From: Rubrivivax sp.
GTDB lineage: Bacteria; Pseudomonadota; Gammaproteobacteria; Burkholderiales; Burkholderiaceae_C
Reading direction: 5' to 3'
NCBI GenBank assembly: GCA_016789865.1
Contig: JAEUPC010000238.1
Span: 1 to 43,008 of the forward strand
Length of the DNA stretch: 43,008 nucleotides
The number at the start of each line of letters is the position of its first letter. Position 1 is the stretch's first letter. Made by a program: the position numbers and the translations under genes. Below are positions 19,415 to 27,975 of the stretch, piece after piece. The notes beneath the pieces are model-generated. The model saw nothing but the letters and a program-made list of their open reading frames with translations. It had not been told where the DNA came from and did no database searches.

Positions 19415-20200
19415 TCAATCGGCCGCTGCGCCGTGCCTGCCCGCACCGGCGGCGAAGCGCGCGGCGCCCGGCAAGGCCTCGGCAAACACCACCGGATAAC
19501 CCGCCGCGCCTTCGCGCTGCAGTGCCTGCGCCAGCGGCAAGTCCCATTGCCCGTAGGCCGAGGCGCGGTCGGCGTTCATGCATTGCTGCGGGAACTTGGC
19601 GATCTGCCGCGCCAGCGCTTGCGCCGCGGCGAGCGCTTGGCCGTCGTCGACGACGCGATTGGCCAGCCCCATTGCCAGCGCTTCCTCGGCGCCGACCGCG
19701 CGGCCGCTGAGGATCAAGTCCAGCGCGCGGCCCATGCCCACGATGCGCGGCAGCCGCACCGTGCCGCCGTCGATGAGCGGCACGCCCCAGCGTCGGCAGA
19801 ACACGCCGAAGGTGGCGCTCTTGGCGGCCACGCGCAGGTCGCACATCAGCGCCAGTTCGAGCCCACCGGCCACGGCATAACCTTCGATGGCGGCGATGAC
19901 CGGCTTGCTGAACGCCATGCGCGTGGGGCCCATCGGGCCATGCGCGGTGCCGCTGGGCTCGATGGCGTTGGCGCGGGCCGGTTCACCCAGGGCGGCGAGG
20001 TCGGCACCGGCGCAGAAGTGCCCACCGCCGCCAGTGAAGACGGCCACACGGGCGCCGGCATCGGCCTCGAAGGCCTGGAAGGCGGCCAGCAACAGCGAGG
20101 CCGTCGGGCCGTCCACCGCGTTGCGGCACTCGGGGCGGTGCAGCGTGATGGTGACGATGGGGTCGTCGGCGCTCGCGCGCGTGGTGGTGATGGGTGACAT
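19415..20200 (-). CDS. Enoyl-CoA hydratase/isomerase (crotonase) family protein
   Basis: This 261-residue crotonase-fold protein would hydrate or isomerise an acyl-CoA. The two oxyanion-hole segments are visible: GHFCAGADLAAL and GYAVAGGLELALMCDLRVA. A further conserved segment, FCRRWGVPLIDGGTVRLPRIVG, carries an acidic residue at the catalytic region. It starts at ATG 20200 and lies downstream of the amidohydrolase on the same strand with a 135-bp gap containing an 8-bp tandem repeat. It could serve the CoA-thioester route encoded on the other strand across the repeat. Confidence 0.93.
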   Translation of the reverse strand: MSPITTTRASADDPIVTITLHRPECRNAVDGPTASLLLAAFQAFEADAGARVAVFTGGGGHFCAGADLAALGEPARANAIEPSGTAHGPMGPTRMAFSKPVIAAIEGYAVAGGLELALMCDLRVAAKSATFGVFCRRWGVPLIDGGTVRLPRIVGMGRALDLILSGRAVGAEEALAMGLANRVVDDGQALAAAQALARQIAKFPQQCMNADRASAYGQWDLPLAQALQREGAAGYPVVFAEALPGAARFAAGAGRHGAAAD

Positions 20201-20215
20201 CGCGGGCTCCTGGGT

Positions 20216-20287
20216 GAACTGGCGAACTGGCGAACTGACAAACTGACGGAAGGGTGGAATGACGGAATGGCGGACCGGCGAACTGGC
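20216..20287. repeat. 8-bp tandem repeat, nine units
   Basis: Nine consecutive octamers with consensus GAACTGGC occupy 20216-20287; units 1, 2 and 9 are exact, the middle ones carry one to four changes. The array is immediately upstream of the enoyl-CoA hydratase start codon (minus strand), in its leader. Confidence 0.8.
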
Positions 20288-20335
20288 CCTGGGGGCGATC
20301 TGCGCGCAGGCGGTTGCCTTGTCCTGACGGCGAAA

Positions 20336-21145
20336 CTACTGCAGACCGTACACGCGCGCCGCATTGCCGCCGAGGAAGAGCGCGCGCGCCTCGTCGTCCA
20401 GCCCGAGCGAGTCCAGCCCTGCCAGCGCCTTGGCCGGCTCGATCATCGGCCAGTTGCTGCCGAACAGCACCTTCGTGCGGCCATGGGCGTTCAGGTACTC
20501 CACCAGCTGCGGCGGGTAGCGCTTCGCCGTGTAGGCCGAGGTGTCGATGTAGACGCGCTCGTGCTTGGTGGCCACGGCAATCGCCTCGTCGGTCCACGGG
20601 TAGCCGATGTGGCCGCCGACGATCGTGAGTTCCGGGAAGTCGATGGCCACGGGGTCAAGGTAGATCGGGCGGCCCACTTCGCTGGGCATCAGCGGGCCGG
20701 TGTGGCCGATCTGGGTGCAGAACGGCACCCCTTCCTCGCAGCACGCGGCATACACGGGGTAGAAGCGGCGGTCGGTGGGCGGCACCTCCCACAGCCACGG
20801 CAGCACGCGGATGGCCTTGAAGCCCAGTTCGCGCACGCAGCGGCGCACCTCGCGCATGGCCTGCATCGGCCGCTTCAGGTTCACCGAGCCCACGCCGACG
20901 AGGCGGCCGTTCGCTTCGGCCACGAAGCCGGCCACCTCGTCGTTGGAGATCATCGCGCCCTGCGGGCCCACCCACGCGCAGGTGAGGGCGCGCGCGATGC
21001 CGGCGGCGTCCATCGCGGCCAGCGTCGCGGCCACTGGCAGCTCGGTGGTCGGCAGGCCGCCCTTGGCCCAGCGGCGCAGCGAATCGAACATCGGGTCGCC
21101 CGCGTGCCGAAGGGTGGGGTGCTGGATCCAGGCGTCGATGATCAT
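20336..21145 (-). CDS. Amidohydrolase family 2 protein (ACMSD / resorcylate-decarboxylase-like)
   Basis: The 269-residue product has the TIM-barrel layout of amidohydrolase-2 proteins, many of which decarboxylate or hydrolyse aromatic or lactone acids. The N-terminus is MIIDAWIQHPT, where the canonical metal-binding HxH is altered to WIQH. Later segments are GHIGYPWTDEAIAVATKH and the conserved GSNWPM near the C-terminus. The start is ATG 21145, only 15 bp after the stop of the large membrane-protein gene, so the two may be co-transcribed. The substrate is unknown. Confidence 0.85.
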   Translation of the reverse strand: MIIDAWIQHPTLRHAGDPMFDSLRRWAKGGLPTTELPVAATLAAMDAAGIARALTCAWVGPQGAMISNDEVAGFVAEANGRLVGVGSVNLKRPMQAMREVRRCVRELGFKAIRVLPWLWEVPPTDRRFYPVYAACCEEGVPFCTQIGHTGPLMPSEVGRPIYLDPVAIDFPELTIVGGHIGYPWTDEAIAVATKHERVYIDTSAYTAKRYPPQLVEYLNAHGRTKVLFGSNWPMIEPAKALAGLDSLGLDDEARALFLGGNAARVYGLQ

Positions 21146-21160
21146 CGTGGGCTCCTGCGA

Positions 21161-24100
21161 CTACTTGGCGGCCGATTGCCGTTCGAGCACCGCCAGGTCG
21201 CCGAGGTAGGTGACCTCCGCGCCGCCGGCGTCGCGAAAGCTCAACTCGATCCGGTACCTTCCCGGTTGCCGCGGCGTGCCGCTCAGCACGCCATCCCTGC
21301 CGATCATCATCCCGTCGGGAAGCGCGACCGCGGCCTGCGCATTGGGGAAGATCATTTCGTAGGGGGGCGTGCCGCCGGACACCAGCCGCTGCGGACGATA
21401 GGCAACGCCGGCCCGCGCGGCAAGCAACTGGTCCGATCGCGCCACGAGAGCCAAGCCGGCGGCGCGCGGCGCTTGTCCCCCGCCGATCTCCACGGCGACG
21501 CGGCTGCGTTCCACTCGGATGGTCTTCAGCACCCGGATGGCGCTGCGCGGAATGCCGGCGGCCCTTTCGACGACGCGGGCGATCTCCTCGACGAACGCCA
21601 CCGGCGCTTCGTTCCAGCGCAGGGTCGCGTCGGTGTAGGGAGGCGTGCGATCCGATGCACCCACGACCCCCACGCGTTCGTAGCCGAGCTCGTCCAGGCC
21701 CTTGCGGATCGTGAAGCTGACTTCCTCGCTGGCGCCGGAGATCGTCACCTGCAGCGCGCCGCGCGTGGCGGGGAAGTCCGTCGCCGGGCAGGCTGCTGTC
21801 GCCCTCGTCACGCACAGGTCCGGGGGCAGTCGCAGCTGGTAGGTGTCGTTGCTGACCGCGGCGCGGCTGCCCGCAGCCGTGGTCACCGGCCCGACGCGCG
21901 CCGAGGCGCCCGCGGCCAGCGCGCGAGCGAGCGCGCGGTCGCTCGCGCCCATCGACCTGAGCGTGGTGCCCGGGGGCGCTGCGCCGTCGGCGGGCGCAGC
22001 CATCCGGCTGTTGACGCCGACCACGTCACCCTGCGCCGCCACCAACGACGAGCTCAGGGTCGCCGCCAGCGTCGATGCGAGCGCCGAAGCGACCGGCTCC
22101 TGGGGCGGGCTGTCGAAGATGATCTCGAGCTGCGGCCTGCGCTGTGCGGCGGCCGCCGCCGTGACGGCTGCGCGCACCGGCTGCACGCGCTCCAGTGTCT
22201 GGCTGCCCATGGCCTCGGCCAGCGGCAACAGCTCGGCGATCTGCTCGCGATAGCGCCTGAGCGTGGCCGGCGTCGCCGCCCGCAGCAGCTCGAGGGTGTT
22301 GATGACGCCCGAGGCGCGCTGGTCGGTCATCGGGATGCGCGAAGGCCGCGCGATGCGCAGCGCCTGCGGCAGCGCAAAGGCGATGGCGTCGGAGAGCGCT
22401 TCGGCGTCGACCACGAGATCGCGGGTGGCGGCGACGCGGTCGTCGCGCGAGGGGCCGAAGAGGCGGGCGACGCGGGCGCTCAGCGCGGCTTGCTCGGCAG
22501 CCCCCAGACCGTCGATGACGGGCGCATTCTCGGGTGAGGGTTGGGGCTCGCGACCGGCGACGCAGTCGCTTGTCACGGCCGTGTTGCGCAGTGCTTCGTC
22601 GCGTTGCACCGCTGTGGCGCCGCCCGGCAGCAGCGCACGAGCCACCGCGACATCCATTGCAGTGCCCACCAGCACTTCACCCGGTGTCAGCAGCCAGCGG
22701 GCGGTGGGGTGCAGTTCCTGCCACATTGCCTCGGTCATTCCGACGTACTCGAAGCTCGACCGCTTCGCGTCGAACTCCCGGGCGAGCCGCTCGTCCTGCA
22801 AGGCGCGCACCATCTGCACCCGAGCCGCCATCCCGGCTGTCGACTGCAGCGGGCACTCCAGGAGCACGAACTCGAACCGGGGCAGTCCCCACACCCGGAT
22901 CGTGTCGTCGGACATCAGCGCCACGACCCGCCGGCCGCTGGGTGTGAAGGCAATCGTCCTGACGCTCTGTCCAGGTGCCAGCGACAGTGGCGCACGGCCC
23001 AGGGTCGAGGCGAGGCCGCGCGACAGGAACGCAGCGCCGGCATTCACCTCGAGCCGGCCGCCATTCGGCGCCAGCTGGGGACCTGCAACAAACCTTGGGT
23101 CATCGCGTGGCGCCTCTCGCGGCGGCGGCGAGGTGTTTGGTGGGATCCAGTCCGCGTCACCTGGCAGATCCCATACCCGAGCCGGTCCGGCCGTGGTCTG
23201 CACCCGGACCTGCCATTCGCCGAGGAAGGCGAGCACCGGGGCCGCCTCGGTGTCCTTTGGAATCGGTAGCACCGACCAGCTCGCCAAGAGCGGCAGCGCA
23301 GACTGCGCCTGCGCAGGCGCCACGCGGTTCCACAGCGGTGTGGCCGCGAGCCCCCCCGCCAAGCCCAACGCGACCGGAACCGCAAACCAATGCGCCTGCA
23401 GCCCGAGGCCCGGCCGCCCGTGGCGGAACAGCCGCCGGCGCAGGCCGTCGGGCAGCTTCTGCAGCAGCCGCGTCAAGCGGTCCTTGCGCTGCAGGAAATC
23501 GGCCAGCAGCAGGTCCTGCGCGGCGCCGGTGCCGCGGCGCAGCCACGCCGACACCCGCGTGCTCACCTCGGCCAGCGGGGCGCCGGCGGCGTGGCCGAGC
23601 GCGGCGTCCAGCCGGTCGCGCACCACGGTCTCGAGCTCCTGCAGCTGCACCGGGCTCAGTTGTGCCTGCAGGTCCTCGCGCAGCCAGTCCGGCATGCGGC
23701 CGTGGCGGAACCAGGGCAGGGCCGCGAAGCTGCCCATGCCCAGCGCCAGCGTGCGCTGCACGTCGGCCACGCGGCCGCCCAGCACCTGCTGGCCGAGCGC
23801 CAGCGTGAGCGGCGGCGTGAGCTGCGGGAACAGCGCGCATGCCGCCAGCCACTGGAAGCGCATCGCGCCAAGCCAGCCGCGCAGCTGTTGCAGCAGTTCG
23901 AGCCGGGCAGCCGCCGGGGGCGGCTCGTCGGCGTCGACAAAACCCAGGCTCGCCCCGCGCAGCGCCACGGGCAGCGCGCCGGGGCTGTCGGCGTCCAGCT
24001 GCAGGGTCAGCGGTGCCCCGGTGAGCGCCTGCGCCAGCGTGTGCAGCGCCGGCTCCTGCAGCGGCAGCACGGTGAAGCCGGCGGCGTCGGCGGCATCCTC

Positions 24101-25357
24101 CGCGCGGCCCCATTGCGCCATCGGTGCCGGAGTAAACCAAGCGCGTTCGGCCAGCGGCCGCAGCAATTGCAGCCAAGCGTGCGCTCGGCCGCTGCGGCGG
24201 TCGATGGCTACGTGCGCATCGGCGAACACCAGCAGGCGGCGCCCCGCGGCGCGCGTGGCCAGCTCGGCCAGCCCGACGGGCCGACGCTGCAGCGGGTCGG
24301 CGGTGGCGGCCCGCGTGCGCGGCCAGCAGCCCGCGGCCGGGGTGCCGTCGAAGAAGAACACCTGGCAGACGACGCCCGCGCGGTCGAGTGCCGCCAGCCA
24401 GGCCTGGGCCAGCGCCGAGAGGTGGTCGGCCGGGTGGCGTTCGTCCACCAGCGCCAGGTACTCGGGCATACGCTGCAAGGCCCGCCAGCGCGGGTTCAGC
24501 GCGCCGCGCGCGGCGACGGTGGCATCGATCGTCGCCTTGATGTCCAGCGCCTGCGCCTCGCCGGCACCGCGCTGGCGCAGCGCGCGCGCAACGTTGCGCG
24601 CGAGCACCGCGTGCGGCGCCACCGACACGGGTGTGGGGTCGCGCAGCAGATGGTGCCGGACCTCCTCGTCGCTGCGCGTCTGGCGCAGCACCATGCTGCG
24701 GCGGCGCGCGCGCCAGGCCGCGGCGGCCAGCAGCGCGAGGCTCGCGGCGGCGGTGCCCAGCACCACTGCGCGCAGCGCCTCGCCGGTGGGGCTGGCCACC
24801 GGCGGCGGCGGCTCGGGCAACGGCAGCGGCAGCACGTACCAGGGCAACGCCGGGCTCGGTGCGGGAGGCGGCACAGGGCTCGGTGCCGGCGTTGGCGCGG
24901 GGGCCACCGGACCAACGGCCGTGTCTGGCCACTGGCTCGAAATCCATGGGCCCAGCCCCGCGGCGGTCACCGCGACCAGCAGCAACGCCACCGCGAGCCG
25001 CCGGCGGCGCCGGCGAGCCGCGGCGTCGCCGGTGGCCCCGGGTCCGGCCCGCCCGGCTTCCCCGTGCCGGTGCTGGAGCCGTTGGAGCAGACCGCGGCGT
25101 TCGGGCTGCAGCTCGGCCAGGTGCTCCTGCAGCAGCAGCCGATACCGCGCCTGCTGCTCGCGGCCAGTGCACAGCAAAGGGCCCAGCAGGCCCAATGCCG
25201 CGGCGACGTCGGGCTTGCCCGCCTGCTGCGCCGTCCAATGCAGCAGCAGCGCCTGCACCGACACGCGCTCGCGCGGCCCGATGCGAAAACCATGCTCGGC
25301 CAGGCGCCGCAGCCAGCCTTCGAGGGCCGAACCGAGCGAGGCGGTGTCGGGTGGCAC
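21161..25357 (-). CDS. 1398-residue membrane protein with possible degenerate vWA-like region; partner of MoxR and TIR genes
   Basis: I do not recognise this whole architecture. Residues 1-95 are helical, with GFRIGPRERVSVQALL and LGPLLCTGREQQARYR, like the N-terminus of proteins encoded beside MoxR ATPases. TM1 (about 121-139) and TM2 (about 195-214) enclose a Pro-rich loop. Residues about 296-410 have an alternating strand/helix pattern (LALVDERHPADHLSALAQAW, VVCQVFFFDG, RRLLVFADAHVAID) compatible with a vWA-like fold that lacks the metal-binding DxSxS. Residues about 480-650 are helical, and a third hydrophobic segment follows at about 655-675. Downstream is a single WD40-like stretch (VRTIAFTPSGRRVVALMSDDTIRVWG). 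The last about 65 residues resemble a putative Ig domain (DGVLSGTPRQPGRYRIELSF). It starts 38 bp after the MoxR stop. Confidence 0.8.
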   Translation of the reverse strand: MPPDTASLGSALEGWLRRLAEHGFRIGPRERVSVQALLLHWTAQQAGKPDVAAALGLLGPLLCTGREQQARYRLLLQEHLAELQPERRGLLQRLQHRHGEAGRAGPGATGDAAARRRRRRLAVALLLVAVTAAGLGPWISSQWPDTAVGPVAPAPTPAPSPVPPPAPSPALPWYVLPLPLPEPPPPVASPTGEALRAVVLGTAAASLALLAAAAWRARRRSMVLRQTRSDEEVRHHLLRDPTPVSVAPHAVLARNVARALRQRGAGEAQALDIKATIDATVAARGALNPRWRALQRMPEYLALVDERHPADHLSALAQAWLAALDRAGVVCQVFFFDGTPAAGCWPRTRAATADPLQRRPVGLAELATRAAGRRLLVFADAHVAIDRRSGRAHAWLQLLRPLAERAWFTPAPMAQWGRAEDAADAAGFTVLPLQEPALHTLAQALTGAPLTLQLDADSPGALPVALRGASLGFVDADEPPPAAARLELLQQLRGWLGAMRFQWLAACALFPQLTPPLTLALGQQVLGGRVADVQRTLALGMGSFAALPWFRHGRMPDWLREDLQAQLSPVQLQELETVVRDRLDAALGHAAGAPLAEVSTRVSAWLRRGTGAAQDLLLADFLQRKDRLTRLLQKLPDGLRRRLFRHGRPGLGLQAHWFAVPVALGLAGGLAATPLWNRVAPAQAQSALPLLASWSVLPIPKDTEAAPVLAFLGEWQVRVQTTAGPARVWDLPGDADWIPPNTSPPPREAPRDDPRFVAGPQLAPNGGRLEVNAGAAFLSRGLASTLGRAPLSLAPGQSVRTIAFTPSGRRVVALMSDDTIRVWGLPRFEFVLLECPLQSTAGMAARVQMVRALQDERLAREFDAKRSSFEYVGMTEAMWQELHPTARWLLTPGEVLVGTAMDVAVARALLPGGATAVQRDEALRNTAVTSDCVAGREPQPSPENAPVIDGLGAAEQAALSARVARLFGPSRDDRVAATRDLVVDAEALSDAIAFALPQALRIARPSRIPMTDQRASGVINTLELLRAATPATLRRYREQIAELLPLAEAMGSQTLERVQPVRAAVTAAAAAQRRPQLEIIFDSPPQEPVASALASTLAATLSSSLVAAQGDVVGVNSRMAAPADGAAPPGTTLRSMGASDRALARALAAGASARVGPVTTAAGSRAAVSNDTYQLRLPPDLCVTRATAACPATDFPATRGALQVTISGASEEVSFTIRKGLDELGYERVGVVGASDRTPPYTDATLRWNEAPVAFVEEIARVVERAAGIPRSAIRVLKTIRVERSRVAVEIGGGQAPRAAGLALVARSDQLLAARAGVAYRPQRLVSGGTPPYEMIFPNAQAAVALPDGMMIGRDGVLSGTPRQPGRYRIELSFRDAGGAEVTYLGDLAVLERQSAAK

Positions 25358-25395
25358 TGCCAGGGGCTCCTCCAGCGAAGGCCGCGTGCGCCGGG

Positions 25396-26394
25396 CTACG
25401 GCTTGTCCAGCAGCTTCGAGGCGTGCGCCAGGTCTTCGCTGGTCTTGTACAGGCTGCCCACCGACGCGCGCAGCGCAACGCGCTGGGCGGCCAGGGGCTC
25501 GCCCTCGTCCAGGCCGTGGGCCTGCAGGGCCAGCAGCCAGTCGAGCAACTCGCTGGTGGAAGGCGCGCGGCTGAACGTGCGGTCCTTGCGCCAGGCGAAG
25601 AACAGCGCAATGGCCTCGGTGCGGGCCTTGCTCGGCAGCTCCAGCAGCGCCAGGCGCTCGGCGAGCGCCTGCTGCAGCTCCTGGCCGTCGGCGGGGAACT
25701 CGATGTGGTGGTAGACGCAGCGGCGCAGGAAGGCCTCGGGCAGCTGGCGCTCGGAGTTGCTGGTGATCACCACCAGGGGCGTGAACGCCTCGGCCGCGCG
25801 GAAGTGCGCTTCCTTGCCCATGTCGGGGATGTGGAACTCGCGTTCGTCGATCTGGTTCAGCAGGTCGTTGGGAAAGTCGCGCGGTGCCTTGTCGATCTCG
25901 TCGATGAGCACCAGCGAGCGGCGCGGCGCGGCGTGGCTGGCCGTGCCCAGCACGCTGATCACCTGCTGCGGGTCCAGCGTGGCGAGGATGGCCTCGCCCA
26001 GGGCCTGCGGCTGGATGTAGTCGCGCGCGTGCGGCGCCCCTTCGCCACGTGCCGCGGCCAGCTGGGCCTGGGCGAAGTGGCGCAGGCGGTCGTACTGGTA
26101 GAAGAGGTCGGTGGCGACGCTGCCCGACTTGGTGTTGAACCGCAACACCTCACCCAGCGCCAGCTCGGCGGCCATGCGGTAGGCCAGCTGCGTTTTGCCC
26201 GTTCCGGGGTCGCCGGTCAGCAGCAGCGGGCGCTTCAGCGCCAGCGCCACGTTCACCGCCTGCACCAGCGGCGGGCTGGCGCGGTAACCGGCGGGGTCCT
26301 TCAACGGGTCGCCGCGATGCACGTGGCCCGCAATGGCGCCCTCGCCCTTGAAGGAGCCGAAGCCCAGCGGGGTCGGCTCGGCGGACTGGTTCAT
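25396..26394 (-). CDS. MoxR-type AAA+ ATPase
   Basis: The 332-residue product is a MoxR-family AAA+ ATPase, a group that acts as chaperone-like remodellers with vWA-domain partners. Walker A is GDPGTGKT (residues 61-68), Walker B is LVLIDEIDK (D165, E166), sensor 1 is in ITSNSER (N213), and arginine-finger candidates are R224/R225 in PEAFLRRC. The segment YRASPPLVQAVNVALALKRPLLLTG is typical of the lineage next to effector genes. It lies 51 bp after the TIR gene and 38 bp before the large membrane-protein gene, so the three form a likely operon. Confidence 0.95.
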   Translation of the reverse strand: MNQSAEPTPLGFGSFKGEGAIAGHVHRGDPLKDPAGYRASPPLVQAVNVALALKRPLLLTGDPGTGKTQLAYRMAAELALGEVLRFNTKSGSVATDLFYQYDRLRHFAQAQLAAARGEGAPHARDYIQPQALGEAILATLDPQQVISVLGTASHAAPRRSLVLIDEIDKAPRDFPNDLLNQIDEREFHIPDMGKEAHFRAAEAFTPLVVITSNSERQLPEAFLRRCVYHHIEFPADGQELQQALAERLALLELPSKARTEAIALFFAWRKDRTFSRAPSTSELLDWLLALQAHGLDEGEPLAAQRVALRASVGSLYKTSEDLAHASKLLDKP

Positions 26395-26445
26395 GACGGA
26401 TCTCCTCCTAGTTGTCCATGCGCTGCGGGCATGCCCCGCTCTCGC

Positions 26446-27834
26446 TCAGAGGCCCAGCAGCTGCCTGGCCGCGCGGTCGAACGGGCGCATGCGCAGCTCG
26501 GCCCGCTCACCGAATAACGCCTGGGTCAGGCGGGGCAGTTCGGCGAGGCTCTCCAGCTCGTAGTTGGCGTGCCAGTCGCGCACATCGGCGGCGCTGAGCG
26601 CTTCGAGCTCGTGCAGGCACAGCGCCTGCACACGTTGCGCGCCTTCGAGCCCGAAGCGCGGCACGAGGCCCGGATCGGCACACAGCTGCGGGTCGCTCAC
26701 CAGCACGGCCAGCACCAGCCGGTCCAGCGGCGCCCGCCGGGGCGCGGCGTCGAACCAGGCCAGCAGCTCGCGCAGCAGCGCCGCGTTGCCGGCGTCGGGT
26801 TGCGAAGGCAGCGTCGCCAGCAGCGGCTGCACTGCCTGCGCGGGCAGCGCGTCGACGATTTCGGCGGGCGTCTTCAGGCGGAACATGTTGCCCGTCAGCG
26901 CCTCGGAGAGGGCGGCGCGCACGTCGTCGGCGAGCGATGCGCGCAGCTTGTTGCCGTTCATCGCATTGGGCAGGCGCAGCCGCTTGGGCGGCCGCACCGT
27001 CAGGCCTTGCGTTTCGCAGCTGTGCGCCAGTTCGCGCTCGCACAGCCGCTCCCAGAAGCCCTCCGGGTGGTCTTCGTAGCCGCCGCGCACGAACACCAGC
27101 AGCAGCTTGCCAGGCTCCCAGTCGTTGAGCACGAAGTGCCTGAAGTCGCTTTCGGCGTCGAATTGGTTGCACAGCAGCGGCAGGTTCAGCGGCAGCCTCG
27201 GCCCATGCGGCGCCGAAGGGCTGGTGCGCGGGCCGGCCTGCACCGCGGCGCGATCCTGCTCGGCCGGCGGGTGGGCCTCGTGCGCCATGGCGGCGGCGAG
27301 CTGCTGCGCCAGCCGCGTGAGGGCGGCGTCGCGGTCGTCCCAGCGGCGGTCCTTGATCGGCACGAGGTCGTTGTTCGCGTCCTTCGGAATGGCGTTGAAG
27401 CTGCCCAGCGTGCGCGTGCCGGCCGGCAGGTTCACGGGTCGGTTGTCCCACAGGCACTGCGACATCAGCACCGGCACGATGGCGGCACCGCTGGCGGCGG
27501 CCCACTGCAGCTCCTTGTCCATGCAGAAGCTGGAGTTCATCGTGCGGATGCTCATCAACAGCAGGAAGACGTCGGCGTGCTGGATCTCGGAGCGGATCTT
27601 GTCCTCCCACGCGTCGCCGGCCAGCAAGCCGGTGCGGTCGAAGAAGATGCGCTCCCGTGCCAGGCCGAGCTCCGGCCGGTTGTCGGCGAGCATGCACACG
27701 GCCTCGTAGACGGCCCGCGGCAGGTCGCCATCGTCGGCCTTGGGGCCGTCGGCATGCGCATAGGAGATGAACACCCGCCGCGTGCCGCCGCTCTGGTTGG
27801 ACAACAGCTGGATCTTTCCGCGAGGGGCTGACAT
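26446..27834 (-). CDS. TIR-domain protein with inactive-STAND-like middle domain
   Basis: The 462-residue product starts with a TIR domain (about 19-150): RRVFISYAHADG, then FFDRTGLLAGDAWEDKI, then SIRTMNSSFCMDKELQWA, where E108 is at the position of the catalytic glutamate of NAD-cleaving TIR domains. Residues about 215-310 (LLCNQFDAESDFRHFV, KLLLVFVRGGYEDHPEGFWERL) resemble the inactive STAND-like domains placed behind effector domains in bacterial conflict systems. The C-terminal about 130 residues are helical and unassigned. It has no signal peptide and is cytosolic. It is the first gene of the operon, divergent from the PhoD-like gene across 141 bp. A suicide-type NADase effector is inference. 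Confidence 0.88.
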   Translation of the reverse strand: MSAPRGKIQLLSNQSGGTRRVFISYAHADGPKADDGDLPRAVYEAVCMLADNRPELGLARERIFFDRTGLLAGDAWEDKIRSEIQHADVFLLLMSIRTMNSSFCMDKELQWAAASGAAIVPVLMSQCLWDNRPVNLPAGTRTLGSFNAIPKDANNDLVPIKDRRWDDRDAALTRLAQQLAAAMAHEAHPPAEQDRAAVQAGPRTSPSAPHGPRLPLNLPLLCNQFDAESDFRHFVLNDWEPGKLLLVFVRGGYEDHPEGFWERLCERELAHSCETQGLTVRPPKRLRLPNAMNGNKLRASLADDVRAALSEALTGNMFRLKTPAEIVDALPAQAVQPLLATLPSQPDAGNAALLRELLAWFDAAPRRAPLDRLVLAVLVSDPQLCADPGLVPRFGLEGAQRVQALCLHELEALSAADVRDWHANYELESLAELPRLTQALFGERAELRMRPFDRAARQLLGL

Positions 27835-27975
27835 GGCGCGAGGTTAACCAACCGCCGCTGCAGCAGGCGCACGTTGCGGCGACCGACGTGCTGCGGATTG
27901 TGCATGCGCGGTCGGCACGGGGCCGTGCGTGGCGCGCGTCGCCGATGCGCGCGGAACCGCTGGCACACTGCGCGC

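Noticed and set aside
23390-25714. 774-codon plus-strand open frame opposite the MoxR partner
   Set aside because: Antisense of a GC-rich gene with convincing domains; its translation is Gln/Arg/Ala/His-rich without recognisable motifs.
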